This document shows positions 8,382-17,220 of a stretch of 44,895 bases of DNA, in pieces. Every line of letters starts with the position of its first letter. Within the stretch, counting starts at the first letter, position 1. The notes below the pieces were generated by a model. It worked only from the letters and a program-made list of their open reading frames with translations. It was not told the DNA's origin and did no database searches. The translations under genes were made by a program, and so were the position numbers. The DNA comes from Candidatus Magasanikiibacteriota bacterium (GTDB lineage: Bacteria > Patescibacteriota > Patescibacteriia > Magasanikbacterales > GWA2-37-8), in contig SICD01000004.1 of NCBI GenBank assembly GCA_009694865.1, forward strand, positions 1 to 44,895. Reading direction: 5' to 3'.

Positions 8382-10946
8382 GTGTTCAACGAAATTCTTA
8401 ATTTCTTTTCCGATTTCGTAAATTACCTGTTATCCAACCAGACTGCTTTTTTTATTACCATCGGAACGGTAGGGTTCGGTGGGATGCTTACACTTATTTT
8501 TATTGTTCGCGGCATTATTCACGATAAAGGCAAGGCGCATAAAGCTTTTCACAAATCAATTCTCCTTATTAAAGTCCCCAAAGAAAAAAAGGGAGAAAGC
8601 CAGGGGCAACAAAACAGCGGCGAAGAGAACATCAACCAGGTGCGCGAACACATTGGCGTTGCCGAAACCTTGTTTAGCGCGGCCGCCGGTCTTAAGCCCA
8701 ACAAAGGTTTCACAAGTTGGCTTTGGGGGAGAAACGACCACATGGCTTTTGAAATTGTAACGAAAGACAATAAAATTTCCTTTTACGTGGCCGTGCCCGA
8801 TAAATTAAAACAATTTTTAGAACAACAAATTCACGCCCAGTACCCGCACGCCGAAATTACCGAGGAGCCGGACTACAATATTTTTCAACCCAACTCGCAC
8901 ATTGTGGCGGCAGAATTATGGTTTAAATTCCGCTCGGCCTTTCCTTTTAAAACCTACAAAAAAATGGAAAGCGACCCCCTCACCGGTCTTTTAAATCCAT
9001 TAAGTAAAATTTTAGGCGATGAAGGCGCGATGATTCAATACGTGGTACGCCCGGCCACACCCAAGTGGCGCCGTGAGGGAGTACGAATGATTAGAGACAT
9101 TAAAGAGGGGCAAAAATTTGAATACGTGGCGCAACGCGGTTGGCTTGGCCGTGGATTATTTCGCTGGAAAAAACAAATCTTCCCCAACAAAAAAGACCCC
9201 GCCAAACAAAATAGCGGCGCTGAGCAATACCACTTAACGCAAATGGAAGAGGAGATGGTTAAATCGATGGAAGAAAAATTAAGTCGCGGTGGTCTTGAGA
9301 TTACGGTTCGCTTGGTGAGCGCGGCTCCAGCTAAAGAAAAAGCGCAAATGAATTTAGAAAATATTCTGAACGCTTTTTCTCAATACAATATTTACCGCTA
9401 CGGCAATTCGTTCGGCGCTATTTTGCCGAAAAAACCCGACCGCCTCATCCGCGAATCAATCTATCGATCATTCGATACGCGTTATTATATGGTTGCCAAC
9501 GCCGAAGAAATGGCCGGCTTCTGGCATTTACCAACTCCGAGCACCGAAACACCCCACCTCAACTGGCTTACTGCCCGTAAAGCCCCGCCGCCGGTAAATA
9601 TGCCCAAAGACGGCATTATGCTCGGCCGGTCAGTATACCGCGGCGAAGAGACTATTGTCCGCATGACCAGAAGCGACCGCCGCCGCCACCTCTATACCAT
9701 TGGTAAATCAGGCTCGGGTAAATCAGTCTTCATCCAAAATTTAGCCGTCCAAGACATTCAAAACGGTGAAGGGGTTTGTGTGGTTGACCCGCACGGAGAT
9801 TTTGTGGAATACGTGCTTCAACATATTCCCAAAAACCGCATTGACGACGTAATTTGTTTTAGCCCCGCCGATGTTGATCGCCCCATCGGTTTAAACATGT
9901 TGGAAGCTAAAACCGAAGAACAAAAAGATTTCGTGACACAAGAAATGATTTCCATTTTCTACAAACTGGTAACCGACCCCTCCATGATCGGCCCCATGTT
10001 TGAGCACAACATGAGAAATGTAATGTTAACCCTAATGTCTGATATGGTTAACCCTGGTACCATCGCCGAAATTCCCCGCATGTTTACCGACGACGCCTTT
10101 GTGGCCAAATGGAAAAAGAAATTAAAAGACCCGGTCGTCTTGGCTTTTTGGGACAAAGAAATGGCCAAAACTTCCGACTTCCATAAATCAGAAATGTTGG
10201 GCTACCTCATTTCCAAAGTCGGCCGTTTTACCGAAAACGCCATGGTACGGAACATCATCGGCCAGAGTCATTCCGGTTTTAGTTTCCGCGAAGTCATGGA
10301 CAAGAAAAAAATTCTCCTCGTTAATTTATCCAAAGGCTTGGTGGGAGAAATTAACGCCAATCTCCTCGGCATGATTGTGGTCTCAAAATTACAAATGGCC
10401 GCCCTGGAACGCGCCAGCCTCCCCGAAGAACAGCGTAGTGATTTTTATCTCTACATTGATGAATTCCAAAACTTCATTACCGATTCCATCGCCACCATTC
10501 TTTCCGAAGCCCGTAAATACCGCTTGGAACTTATTATTGCCCACCAGTATATGAAACAACTGGAAGACAACAAAGGCAAAACCACGGTGCGCGATGCCGT
10601 GCTTGGTAACGCCGGTACCATCGTCGCTTTCCGCATGGGCGTGGAAGACGCGGAAGTGCTCGCCAAAGAATTCGCGCCGGTCTTTGGCGCCTACGATTTG
10701 GTAAATATCGAGCAATACACCGCCTATACCAAACTCCTTATTGACAACACCGCCTGTAAGCCGTTTAATATGATGACCTACCCCCCACTCCCCGGCAACA
10801 AAGAACTAGCCGCCGCCATCAAAGAACTCTCTCGCCTTAAATACGGCCGCCCGAGGGAAATTGTAAATGCGGAGATAATGGAAAGAGCCCAGTTGGGGGT
10901 GGCAGCGAAATCGAGCGAGACAGAATTAAGTGAAGCGTCGCTGTAA
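8382..10946 (+). CDS. VirD4/TraG/HerA-like type IV secretion ATPase, membrane-anchored
   Basis: Walker A GKSGSGKSVFIQNL, Walker B FYLYIDEFQNF, GVCVVDPHGDF, N-terminal TM. Confidence 0.9.
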   Translation: MFNEILNFFSDFVNYLLSNQTAFFITIGTVGFGGMLTLIFIVRGIIHDKGKAHKAFHKSILLIKVPKEKKGESQGQQNSGEENINQVREHIGVAETLFSAAAGLKPNKGFTSWLWGRNDHMAFEIVTKDNKISFYVAVPDKLKQFLEQQIHAQYPHAEITEEPDYNIFQPNSHIVAAELWFKFRSAFPFKTYKKMESDPLTGLLNPLSKILGDEGAMIQYVVRPATPKWRREGVRMIRDIKEGQKFEYVAQRGWLGRGLFRWKKQIFPNKKDPAKQNSGAEQYHLTQMEEEMVKSMEEKLSRGGLEITVRLVSAAPAKEKAQMNLENILNAFSQYNIYRYGNSFGAILPKKPDRLIRESIYRSFDTRYYMVANAEEMAGFWHLPTPSTETPHLNWLTARKAPPPVNMPKDGIMLGRSVYRGEETIVRMTRSDRRRHLYTIGKSGSGKSVFIQNLAVQDIQNGEGVCVVDPHGDFVEYVLQHIPKNRIDDVICFSPADVDRPIGLNMLEAKTEEQKDFVTQEMISIFYKLVTDPSMIGPMFEHNMRNVMLTLMSDMVNPGTIAEIPRMFTDDAFVAKWKKKLKDPVVLAFWDKEMAKTSDFHKSEMLGYLISKVGRFTENAMVRNIIGQSHSGFSFREVMDKKKILLVNLSKGLVGEINANLLGMIVVSKLQMAALERASLPEEQRSDFYLYIDEFQNFITDSIATILSEARKYRLELIIAHQYMKQLEDNKGKTTVRDAVLGNAGTIVAFRMGVEDAEVLAKEFAPVFGAYDLVNIEQYTAYTKLLIDNTACKPFNMMTYPPLPGNKELAAAIKELSRLKYGRPREIVNAEIMERAQLGVAAKSSETELSEASL

Positions 10947-10954
10947 ATAAACCT

Positions 10955-10984
10955 ACAATTCTTCGCTGCGCTCAGGATGACACT
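10955..10984. repeat. Intergenic TTCTTCGC...CTCAGGATGACA repeat fragment before dnaX
   Basis: AATTCTTCGCTGCGCTCAGGATGACA, matching repeat ends at 13478-13503 and 34728-34806. Confidence 0.7.
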
Positions 10985-10987
10985 TTT

Positions 10988-12580
10988 ATGACAACCTTAT
11001 ATCGAAAATATAGGCCCCAACAATTTTCCGACCTCACCGGCCAGGAACATATTGTGCAAACCGTGATGAACGAAATTACGCTTAATAAAATCGCGCACGC
11101 TTATTTATTTTCCGGACCGCGCGGTGTTGGCAAAACCACGCTCGCTCGCCTCTTGGCTAAGGCCGTCAACTGCCCAAACCGCAAAGCGGGAACGAGTGAA
11201 CCGTGCGGAACTTGTTCCTCGTGCCAGGAAATTGCCACGGGACGAAACATTGACGTAATTGAAATTGACGCCGCCTCCCACACCGGCGTGGACAGCGTGC
11301 GGGAAAATATTATTGAGAACGCGCAGTTTAAGCCAACCAAATCCCCCTACAAAGTTTTTATTGTGGACGAAGTCCACATGCTTTCTAACAGCGCTTTTAA
11401 CGCGCTTTTAAAAACACTCGAGGAGCCACCGGCCCACGTTATTTTTGTCTTAGCGACAACCGAACTCCACAAACTCCCGGCCACGGTAGTTTCCCGTTGC
11501 CAACGGTTTACTTTTAAAAAAATCCCTAGCGACTTAATGATGACGCGCCTTAAAAAAATCTGTAGTGATGAAGACGTCAAAGTGGATAAAGAAGTGTTGC
11601 AACGCATTATTATTAAAAGCGAAGGCGGCATGCGCGATGCGGAAAGTTTGCTCGGACAAATTCTGTCGCTCAATCTTAAAAAGATTACCGCCGCCGACGC
11701 GGAACTGATGCTTCCGGTATCCAACATTGGTTCGGCGGTTGCGCTTTTGGAAAAATTGTTCGCTGGCGAAACTGGGGAAGCTCTTAGACTTTTAGAAACT
11801 ACTGTCGCCGACGGTATAAACCTGGATCAATTCGCGTTAGACTTGTTGGACGCGCTCCACGCGCTTCTCCTAGTTGTCAGCGGCGCACCAGATTCACTGG
11901 GCGATTTCTCCGAAGACACACTCAAAAAATTAAAATCTCTCGGAACTAAAATCGAACCAGCTACTCTCCTCGCCCTCACCGATTCGCTTCTCAAACGCCG
12001 CCAGGATATGAAAACCTCACCCGTACCACAATTACCCCTGGAACTTTTGGTAGTGGAATTTGTTAATGTTAAGACAACCTCTCCCACCGCCCTCTCCTCT
12101 GCTGAGGCGAGGGATATCGTCGCCACCTCCCCTTCGCAAAGGGGAGGGCAGGGAGAGGTCTCGCCTATCGCTCCAATCACCAACACCAAACCCCACACCC
12201 TTAAAGACTCCATCACCGCCGCCATCTCGATCATCACCCATCGCCATACTATTACGACCACACTCGAAACGATTACCGAACGTTGGGCTGAGCTGATTGC
12301 CAAAATTGGGCAGCAAAATCATTCCCTCACCTTTATTTTAAGCGCGGTTAAACCAACCGCTGTTTCTCACAGCGGGCTTACACTTTCCGTCCCCTATTCC
12401 CTCCATCGCGATAAACTGATGGAAGTAAAAAATCGTATGATGATTGAATCGTGCCTCAATGAATTATTTGGAGAAAAAATTCCGCTGGTGTGCGAAGTCG
12501 CCGCCATCGATAACACTTCCTCCGCCGACACCGAAATTAATAGCCTCGCCATGCAATTTGGGGGTGAGGTGGTCAATTAG
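10988..12580 (+). CDS. dnaX: DNA polymerase III gamma/tau subunit with in-frame repeat insertion
   Basis: MTTLYRKYRPQQFSDLTGQEHIVQTV, GPRGVGKTTLARLLAKAVNC, zinc-binding Cys cluster, VDEVHMLSNSAFNALLKTLEEPP. Confidence 0.96.
   Translation: MTTLYRKYRPQQFSDLTGQEHIVQTVMNEITLNKIAHAYLFSGPRGVGKTTLARLLAKAVNCPNRKAGTSEPCGTCSSCQEIATGRNIDVIEIDAASHTGVDSVRENIIENAQFKPTKSPYKVFIVDEVHMLSNSAFNALLKTLEEPPAHVIFVLATTELHKLPATVVSRCQRFTFKKIPSDLMMTRLKKICSDEDVKVDKEVLQRIIIKSEGGMRDAESLLGQILSLNLKKITAADAELMLPVSNIGSAVALLEKLFAGETGEALRLLETTVADGINLDQFALDLLDALHALLLVVSGAPDSLGDFSEDTLKKLKSLGTKIEPATLLALTDSLLKRRQDMKTSPVPQLPLELLVVEFVNVKTTSPTALSSAEARDIVATSPSQRGGQGEVSPIAPITNTKPHTLKDSITAAISIITHRHTITTTLETITERWAELIAKIGQQNHSLTFILSAVKPTAVSHSGLTLSVPYSLHRDKLMEVKNRMMIESCLNELFGEKIPLVCEVAAIDNTSSADTEINSLAMQFGGEVVN
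12078..12158. repeat. Palindromic repeat inserted in dnaX
   Basis: CCTCTCCC...GGGAGAGG ends and inner CCTCCCCTTCGCAAAGGGGAGG hairpin; encodes about TSPTALSSAEARDIVATSPSQRGGQGEV. Confidence 0.8.
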
Positions 12581-12647
12581 AAACCCCAAGCTAAAACATT
12601 GACTTTTTACTCCCCGCTGTGTTAAAATTGCGGGGTTATTTAGAAAT

Positions 12648-12677
12648 TCCGAGGTCGGCTAACGGTAGGCCAGCAGA
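12648..12677 (+). pseudogene. Truncated tRNA 5' half
   Basis: TCCGAGGTCGGCTAACGGTAGGCCAGCAGA resembles acceptor 5' strand + D arm + anticodon stem start of the neighbouring tRNA-Gln; no matching 3' half. Confidence 0.6.
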
Positions 12678-12681
12678 ATCT

Positions 12682-12711
12682 TCCGCCAAAGGCGGACCCG
12701 CCTCTGGCGGG
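12682..12711. repeat. Tandem hairpin palindrome adjoining the tRNA fragment
   Basis: TCCGCC-AAA-GGCGGA followed directly by CCCGCC-TCT-GGCGGG. Confidence 0.8.
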
Positions 12712-12724
12712 GAATCATCATTAT

Positions 12725-12795
12725 TCCGAGATCGTCTAATGGTAGGACCCAAGACTCTGAATCTTGGTATCTAGGTTCGAATCCTAGTCTCGGAA
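12725..12795 (+). tRNA. tRNA-Gln (anticodon CUG)
   Basis: TCCGAGA/TCTCGGA acceptor, D arm, anticodon arm CAAGA-CTCTGAA-TCTTG (CTG), T arm CTAGG-TTCGAAT-CCTAG. Confidence 0.93.
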
Positions 12796-12800
12796 CAAAT

Positions 12801-12866
12801 AAAAAACCACCTGCTCGACATTTTCCACACTGGTGAAAAACAACGAGCATTGAGGTGGTTTTTTTC
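12801..12866. terminator. Bidirectional hairpin terminator between tRNA-Gln and island B
   Basis: AAAAAACCACCT...CGAGCATTGAGGTGGTTTTTTT. Confidence 0.8.
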
Positions 12867-12926
12867 GCTTAGCCTTGCCGCCACGATCCCCCGAACTGCC
12901 GGGACGTGGCGGGTGATGACTGCTCG

Positions 12927-13256
12927 CTAGAAGTCGACCACTTTGATGTGATCGGCAGTTCCGTGCTTCCAGCCCGGGTTGAACTCCGGCCGGTGGAACG
13001 TCCGGCGGTAGCGTCGATCGAGGCGACCATTATCGCCCCCTTGTCGCACCTGGGTCGCAGTCATGACGACGAGCGTAGCGGCGTGTCCGAATCCCCGCTT
13101 GATCGCCAGCCGCCAGGCCTCATCGACGGTTGGTGCCCGTCCCAGCTTCGCAACAGCGTTCGCGACCTGGTTCGCCTTCATCCCGTCCATGCCGGCGACG
13201 ATCTTCATCACGACTTCTCCACCTTTGCGAACCGTGACCAAACCTTGCGTGGCCAT
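12927..13256 (-). CDS. Orphan hypothetical protein in GC-rich island B
   Basis: MATQGLVTVRKGGEVVMKIVAGMDGMKANQVANAV...; RBS AGGAGGT, perfect promoter upstream, terminator downstream. Confidence 0.8.
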   Translation of the reverse strand: MATQGLVTVRKGGEVVMKIVAGMDGMKANQVANAVAKLGRAPTVDEAWRLAIKRGFGHAATLVVMTATQVRQGGDNGRLDRRYRRTFHRPEFNPGWKHGTADHIKVVDF

Positions 13257-13289
13257 TTCCACCTCCTGTCGTACATTCGACGACCAGGG

Positions 13290-13317
13290 AGTATAACAAA
13301 TAGTTCTATTTTGTCAA
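13290..13317 (-). promoter_or_regulatory. Sigma70-like promoter for island B
   Basis: TTGACA - 16 nt - TATACT; followed by GTCGT-N7-ACGAC hairpin before the RBS. Confidence 0.8.
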
Positions 13318-13396
13318 TAGCTTGTAAGATCATAAAAGCTAAAATTAGCCAAATATTTGACAAAACAACTAATCTAAGCCATAATATCGACTCTTA

Positions 13397-13503
13397 AGTT
13401 GAGCCCTCAGCCACTCATCGGGCTCACCTACCCCTACCCCGCCCAAGCGTGGAATAATGCTTACGACGGTGAGAGTGATTCTTCGCTTCACTCAGAATGA
13501 CAA
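13397..13503. repeat. Intergenic composite palindromic repeat before dus
   Basis: CTCACCTACCCCTACCCCGCCCAAGCGTGGAAT resembles the dus internal repeat; ends GATTCTTCGCTTCACTCAGAATGACAATT. Confidence 0.75.
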
Positions 13504-13507
13504 TTTT

Positions 13508-14644
13508 ATGATATCCGGTTTCTGGAAAAACTTACCCAAACCAATTTTTGGCCTCGCTCCCATGGCCAATGTTACTGACGCCGCCTTTCGGCGCATCATC
13601 GCGAAATATGGTAAGCCGGACGTAATGTGGACCGAATTTGTTTCCTGCGACGGTTTGCAATCTCCGGGACAAAAAGAACTCCTGGTAGATTTTATGTACA
13701 GCGAACCGGAGCGCCCCATTGTAGCGCAAATTTTTGGCAGTAAACCAGATAATTTTTACAAAACCGCGCTTCTCATTCAAGAACTTGGCTTTGATGGCAT
13801 TGATATTAACATGGGCTGCCCCGATAGGAACGTGGAAAAACAATGCGCTGGCGCAGCCATGATGAAAAACCCCAAGCTGGCGCAGGAGTGCGTGGCCGCG
13901 ACCAAACGGGGCGCTGGCAAACTCCCCATTTCTATAAAAACCCGGCTGGGATTTAACAAAAACGAACTCGATACCTGGCTCCCCACCCTACTTGAGACTG
14001 ACGTGTCCGCTATTACCATTCACGCCCGCACCAGAAAAGAAATGTCCCAAGTTCCGGCCCGCTGGGAAGAAATTGCTCGCGCCGTTGCGATTCGTGATAA
14101 ATTTGATAATTCTTCAAACAAAACTCTCATCATCGGCAACGGAGACGTTATCGACATTGCCGACGCTAAACAAAAAATTGTCGCTACTGGTTGTGACGGC
14201 GTTATGATTGGCCGCGGAATTTTTGGCAATCCGTGGTTGTTCCGTAATTGTCATTCTGAGGCGCAAACAATTCCCCGCTTGGGCGGGGTAGGGGTGGGTG
14301 AGACTTTGCGTGGCCAACACTCACCGGCCTCACCCACCCCTGGCCGCGAGGCCTTCCCCGCCCAAGCGGGGAATTGGCCATCGCCAGCCACGGAAGTGGA
14401 CATTGCCGAAAAACTCCGCGTGATGGTAGAGCACACCAAACTCTTCGAAAAACTCCTCGGCGACAAAAAAAACTTCCACATTATGAAGAAGCACTACAAA
14501 GCGTATGTGAATGGATTCGCTGGAGCGAAGGAACTACGGATAAAATTGATGACGGAAGCGGAGGACGCTAGCGCGGTTGAAAAAATAGTTGAAAAATTTA
14601 TCCAAATAACAAATTCTCCGGCGGCACCCCTTCCTCTTGCGTAG
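13508..14644 (+). CDS. dus: tRNA-dihydrouridine synthase with in-frame repeat insertion
   Basis: LAPMANVTDAAFRRIIAKYG, DGIDINMGCPDRNVEKQCAGAAMMKNP, ITIHARTRKEMSQVPARW, GVMIGRGIFGNPWLF. Confidence 0.93.
   Translation: MISGFWKNLPKPIFGLAPMANVTDAAFRRIIAKYGKPDVMWTEFVSCDGLQSPGQKELLVDFMYSEPERPIVAQIFGSKPDNFYKTALLIQELGFDGIDINMGCPDRNVEKQCAGAAMMKNPKLAQECVAATKRGAGKLPISIKTRLGFNKNELDTWLPTLLETDVSAITIHARTRKEMSQVPARWEEIARAVAIRDKFDNSSNKTLIIGNGDVIDIADAKQKIVATGCDGVMIGRGIFGNPWLFRNCHSEAQTIPRLGGVGVGETLRGQHSPASPTPGREAFPAQAGNWPSPATEVDIAEKLRVMVEHTKLFEKLLGDKKNFHIMKKHYKAYVNGFAGAKELRIKLMTEAEDASAVEKIVEKFIQITNSPAAPLPLA
14248..14380. repeat. Large palindromic repeat inserted in dus
   Basis: AATTCCCCGCTTGGGCGGGG...CCCCGCCCAAGCGGGGAATT plus GGGGTGGGTGA/TCACCCACCCC; begins TTGTCATTCTGAGG. 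Confidence 0.88.
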
Positions 14645-16040
14645 CATCGCTCTCGATGGGGAGCGCCATCGGCGCTGGTTCGTGATGTGCTGACGCCATC
14701 CCCTTGCGCCGCAGAGGCGTTTCACTCCACTCCACCGGCAAACCGGTCGGCGGCTCGGCTCGTTTATAACCAGCTTTCTGCAACAGCGGCGTCTTTACAA
14801 ACGGCAGTGGAAAATGCCAAATAGTGGCCAATTCTTCAATATTCAAAATATAGCCATTGGACTTTTTCCACCTCATTTTGCGTTTTTTAAATGTTTTTAC
14901 AAACGTGTTCTGCATGCGATAACTCTTAGTATGGTGTCGATCATAAGAAGCGTGCGTATTCATATACGGCACGATTGAGTTTCGGTTCTGCATATGGAAC
15001 TGACTTAACGACCCAACAAAACCATCAATACAGCGGTTGGGATGAAACACTTCTTTACGCGCCGCGTACAATACCCGCATCTTAGTTTTAAAACCAATTT
15101 TAGAAATTTTGTCTTCAATCGCTTCCACGGTCTTCTTTGCGCCGGGGGTGAGCTTATCAGCGGTTGTTCCACGATCTTCCTCGTGCCCTTCACTGGGTTC
15201 AAAATTCCAATGCCACACATTGCCGAGCTCAGTCATTATCGCCATAGGGATACTAGCGAATTTAGCCGCGATGGACTCACTGTGATGCGTCTCATTACCC
15301 ATCAATTTTTTTACCAAATCTATTCCTTTTTCTTTCCAACCGCCATTGGTTGGCTCAATTATAAGTTGCATCCACAAATTTTCTCCGTGACCGAGACGCG
15401 TAAAATTTTCCAAAATCGCCGCCATCGGATCACTAAACACGGCGTCTTTGCTTAAATTATATTCAAAATTTTCATAGGTGCGAATGGGGTAGGCGTCATC
15501 ATCGGCTAATTTAAACTCCACGCCAATCATATCGTACTCGGCATTGGGGTAACGACTGGGAATAGCATCAATATAATCCTCCACTTCCGTAATTTCCGCT
15601 TCGGTATATTGGGCGTAAATCGCCGCCTCAATCAAATCCCGATACTCCACTTCCGTGCGCACTAAAAATTGAATATACCCTTCAATGCTTACAATTTCAA
15701 AACTAAACCATTTTTGTTTTTTCCCCAGCCAAAATTTATCAAACAACGAGATATGCGGCACAGCGCCGCTCAAATGGGCGAAAATTTGCTCTACGGCTTT
15801 AGGAGTTTGAATAAAAAGCGGCGGAATATCCACGGCCAACACCACCCACTCCCAATGTGGAATATATTTAGTGTCTTCGCGATACTTCACCCACAATTCG
15901 GCCAATGCCTTAACAAAAAATAAAATAAGAACAACCCAGCCAATCACGGCAAACAAAACCACGGCCATCTCGGGGACGCCTAAACTCATAAACCAACCCC
16001 AAAACGAAAAATCAATTGTGAGTCCCGGAAATATTTCCAT
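14598..16040 (-). CDS. Membrane protein paralogous to the N-terminal half of the VirD4-like ATPase
   Basis: YAQYTEAEITEVEDYID vs HAQYPHAEITEEPDYNI; WKEKGIDLV vs WRREGVRMI; no Walker motifs. Confidence 0.75.
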   Translation of the reverse strand: MEIFPGLTIDFSFWGWFMSLGVPEMAVVLFAVIGWVVLILFFVKALAELWVKYREDTKYIPHWEWVVLAVDIPPLFIQTPKAVEQIFAHLSGAVPHISLFDKFWLGKKQKWFSFEIVSIEGYIQFLVRTEVEYRDLIEAAIYAQYTEAEITEVEDYIDAIPSRYPNAEYDMIGVEFKLADDDAYPIRTYENFEYNLSKDAVFSDPMAAILENFTRLGHGENLWMQLIIEPTNGGWKEKGIDLVKKLMGNETHHSESIAAKFASIPMAIMTELGNVWHWNFEPSEGHEEDRGTTADKLTPGAKKTVEAIEDKISKIGFKTKMRVLYAARKEVFHPNRCIDGFVGSLSQFHMQNRNSIVPYMNTHASYDRHHTKSYRMQNTFVKTFKKRKMRWKKSNGYILNIEELATIWHFPLPFVKTPLLQKAGYKRAEPPTGLPVEWSETPLRRKGMASAHHEPAPMALPIESDATQEEGVPPENLLFG

Positions 16041-16131
16041 ATCGCAGTTGAAAGTTTAAAGTTATAAAGTTCAAAGGACGCGTAACAACTGTTACTTTAC
16101 AAACTTTCTACTTTATAACTTTATAAGCTCA

Positions 16132-16320
16132 CTAATGGTGCTTGCCTCCGCCGTGTCCGCCGGCATCCACAAATTTATACACGCCGCCGTAAATAATGAG
16201 GCAGCCAAACGCCACCCACCACCACCCATGCCCGCCCGATATATAGCCGCTCCAAAAGGCCATGAGGGTGATAAGCGTGAATACAAAGGCAATAATATGT
16301 CGTAATACGGTATCGTTCAT
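16132..16320 (-). CDS. Small two-TM hypothetical membrane protein
   Basis: MNDTVLRHIIAFVFTLITLMAFWSGYISGGHGWWWVAFGCLIIYGGVYKFV, His/Gly-rich tail. Confidence 0.65.
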   Translation of the reverse strand: MNDTVLRHIIAFVFTLITLMAFWSGYISGGHGWWWVAFGCLIIYGGVYKFVDAGGHGGGKHH

Positions 16321-16599
16321 ATGGATAATTTAGAGTTTATTTAAAAATTGTCAGCCAAAGACTGATCCGCCTGTGGCGGATAAGATTACCAATAGTATAG
16401 CATATTTGCAAGAATTACGGAATAAAACAAAAAACAGCCTTAATAAAAGCTGCTTTAGTTCCTCCCCGATGCTACGTGTCGGGGATATCACGGCACGGCT
16501 ACGTGCGTTGTGAGTTTTGCGGTGGCCAGTGCCGCGCTAGCGTCCGCTCATCTTGCGAGAGCGTACGGCCCCATTGCGGGGCGGTTGGTTGGCCGATGA

Positions 16600-17013
16600 C
16601 TACTCTGCCTGTCGACGGAGACCGGAGTGCTCGCGGGACAGGACGCGGTCGTGCTGCCGGTATTCACCGGAACGCAGGTCGTAACACGCCTCGTCCTGGA
16701 AAATACAGTTCTGAGCCTTGCTGAAAGCGAGGACGACCGCGCGGACACCCTCACCCTTGGCCAGCTCGATGGTGATCTCCACTCGCTCGGAGAGCCCGAT
16801 CGCTGCCATGAGGTCGTTGAAGTCATCGTAACCGAGGTTCACCTTGATGCCCGCACAGCACATCAAAGCGATCTTCTGAGCGAACTCCATGACCGCGGAG
16901 ACACCCAGAAACTGATTGACCTCGTCTTCGGCGCTCCGGTTCAAGGTCTCCTTGAGCCAGGGATTGAAAAACGTCGTGCACTTCTTGACTCGGGTTCGCT
17001 TGGGCTTTTTCAT
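16600..17013 (-). CDS. Orphan hypothetical protein in GC-rich island C
   Basis: MKKPKRTRVKKCTTFFNPWLKETLNRSAEDEVNQFLGV...; RBS AAGGAG; GC-rich codons. Confidence 0.75.
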   Translation of the reverse strand: MKKPKRTRVKKCTTFFNPWLKETLNRSAEDEVNQFLGVSAVMEFAQKIALMCCAGIKVNLGYDDFNDLMAAIGLSERVEITIELAKGEGVRAVVLAFSKAQNCIFQDEACYDLRSGEYRQHDRVLSREHSGLRRQAE

Positions 17014-17079
17014 GCGATTTCTCCTTGTGGATTGGCTCGCTTGGGCCGTTAAGGGTGCATGCAATCGGCAGCGCCTTCC

Positions 17080-17114
17080 CTCTCTACCAAGCCAAGGCTT
17101 AGCGTAATAGAGAG
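17080..17114 (-). promoter_or_regulatory. Nested hairpin in 5' leader of island C ORF
   Basis: CTCTCTA...TAGAGAG enclosing AAGCC-AA-GGCTT. Confidence 0.65.
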
Positions 17115-17138
17115 AAAAACCGCATCTCAAAACAAATG

Positions 17139-17167
17139 ACTATATCACAAAAAACCAACCCTGTCAA
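17139..17167 (-). promoter_or_regulatory. Sigma70 consensus-like promoter for island C
   Basis: TTGACA - 17 nt - TATAGT on the minus strand. Confidence 0.8.
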
Positions 17168-17177
17168 GGGGTTGGTT
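17149..17177 (-). terminator. Rho-independent terminator downstream of secF
   Basis: Minus strand AACCAACCC-CTTGACA-GGGTTGGTTTTTT: 9 bp stem plus T tract. Confidence 0.8.
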
Positions 17178-17220
17178 GTAATCACAAATATTACAATCTT
17201 CTAATATTCTAATCTTCAAT

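Noticed and set aside
12032-12322. Antisense and alternate-frame ORFs across the dnaX repeat
   Set aside because: Explained by repeat composition within a confident dnaX coding frame.
10955-13503. TTCTTCGCT..CTCAGRATGACA motifs as dedicated dnaX/dus promoters
   Set aside because: The same sequence occurs as palindromic repeat ends elsewhere, so repeat insertion explains it without a promoter role.
16366-16382. ATCCGCC-TGT-GGCGGAT hairpin as a regulatory element
   Set aside because: Short generic palindrome similar to the 12682-12711 type; no T tract or position supporting a specific function.
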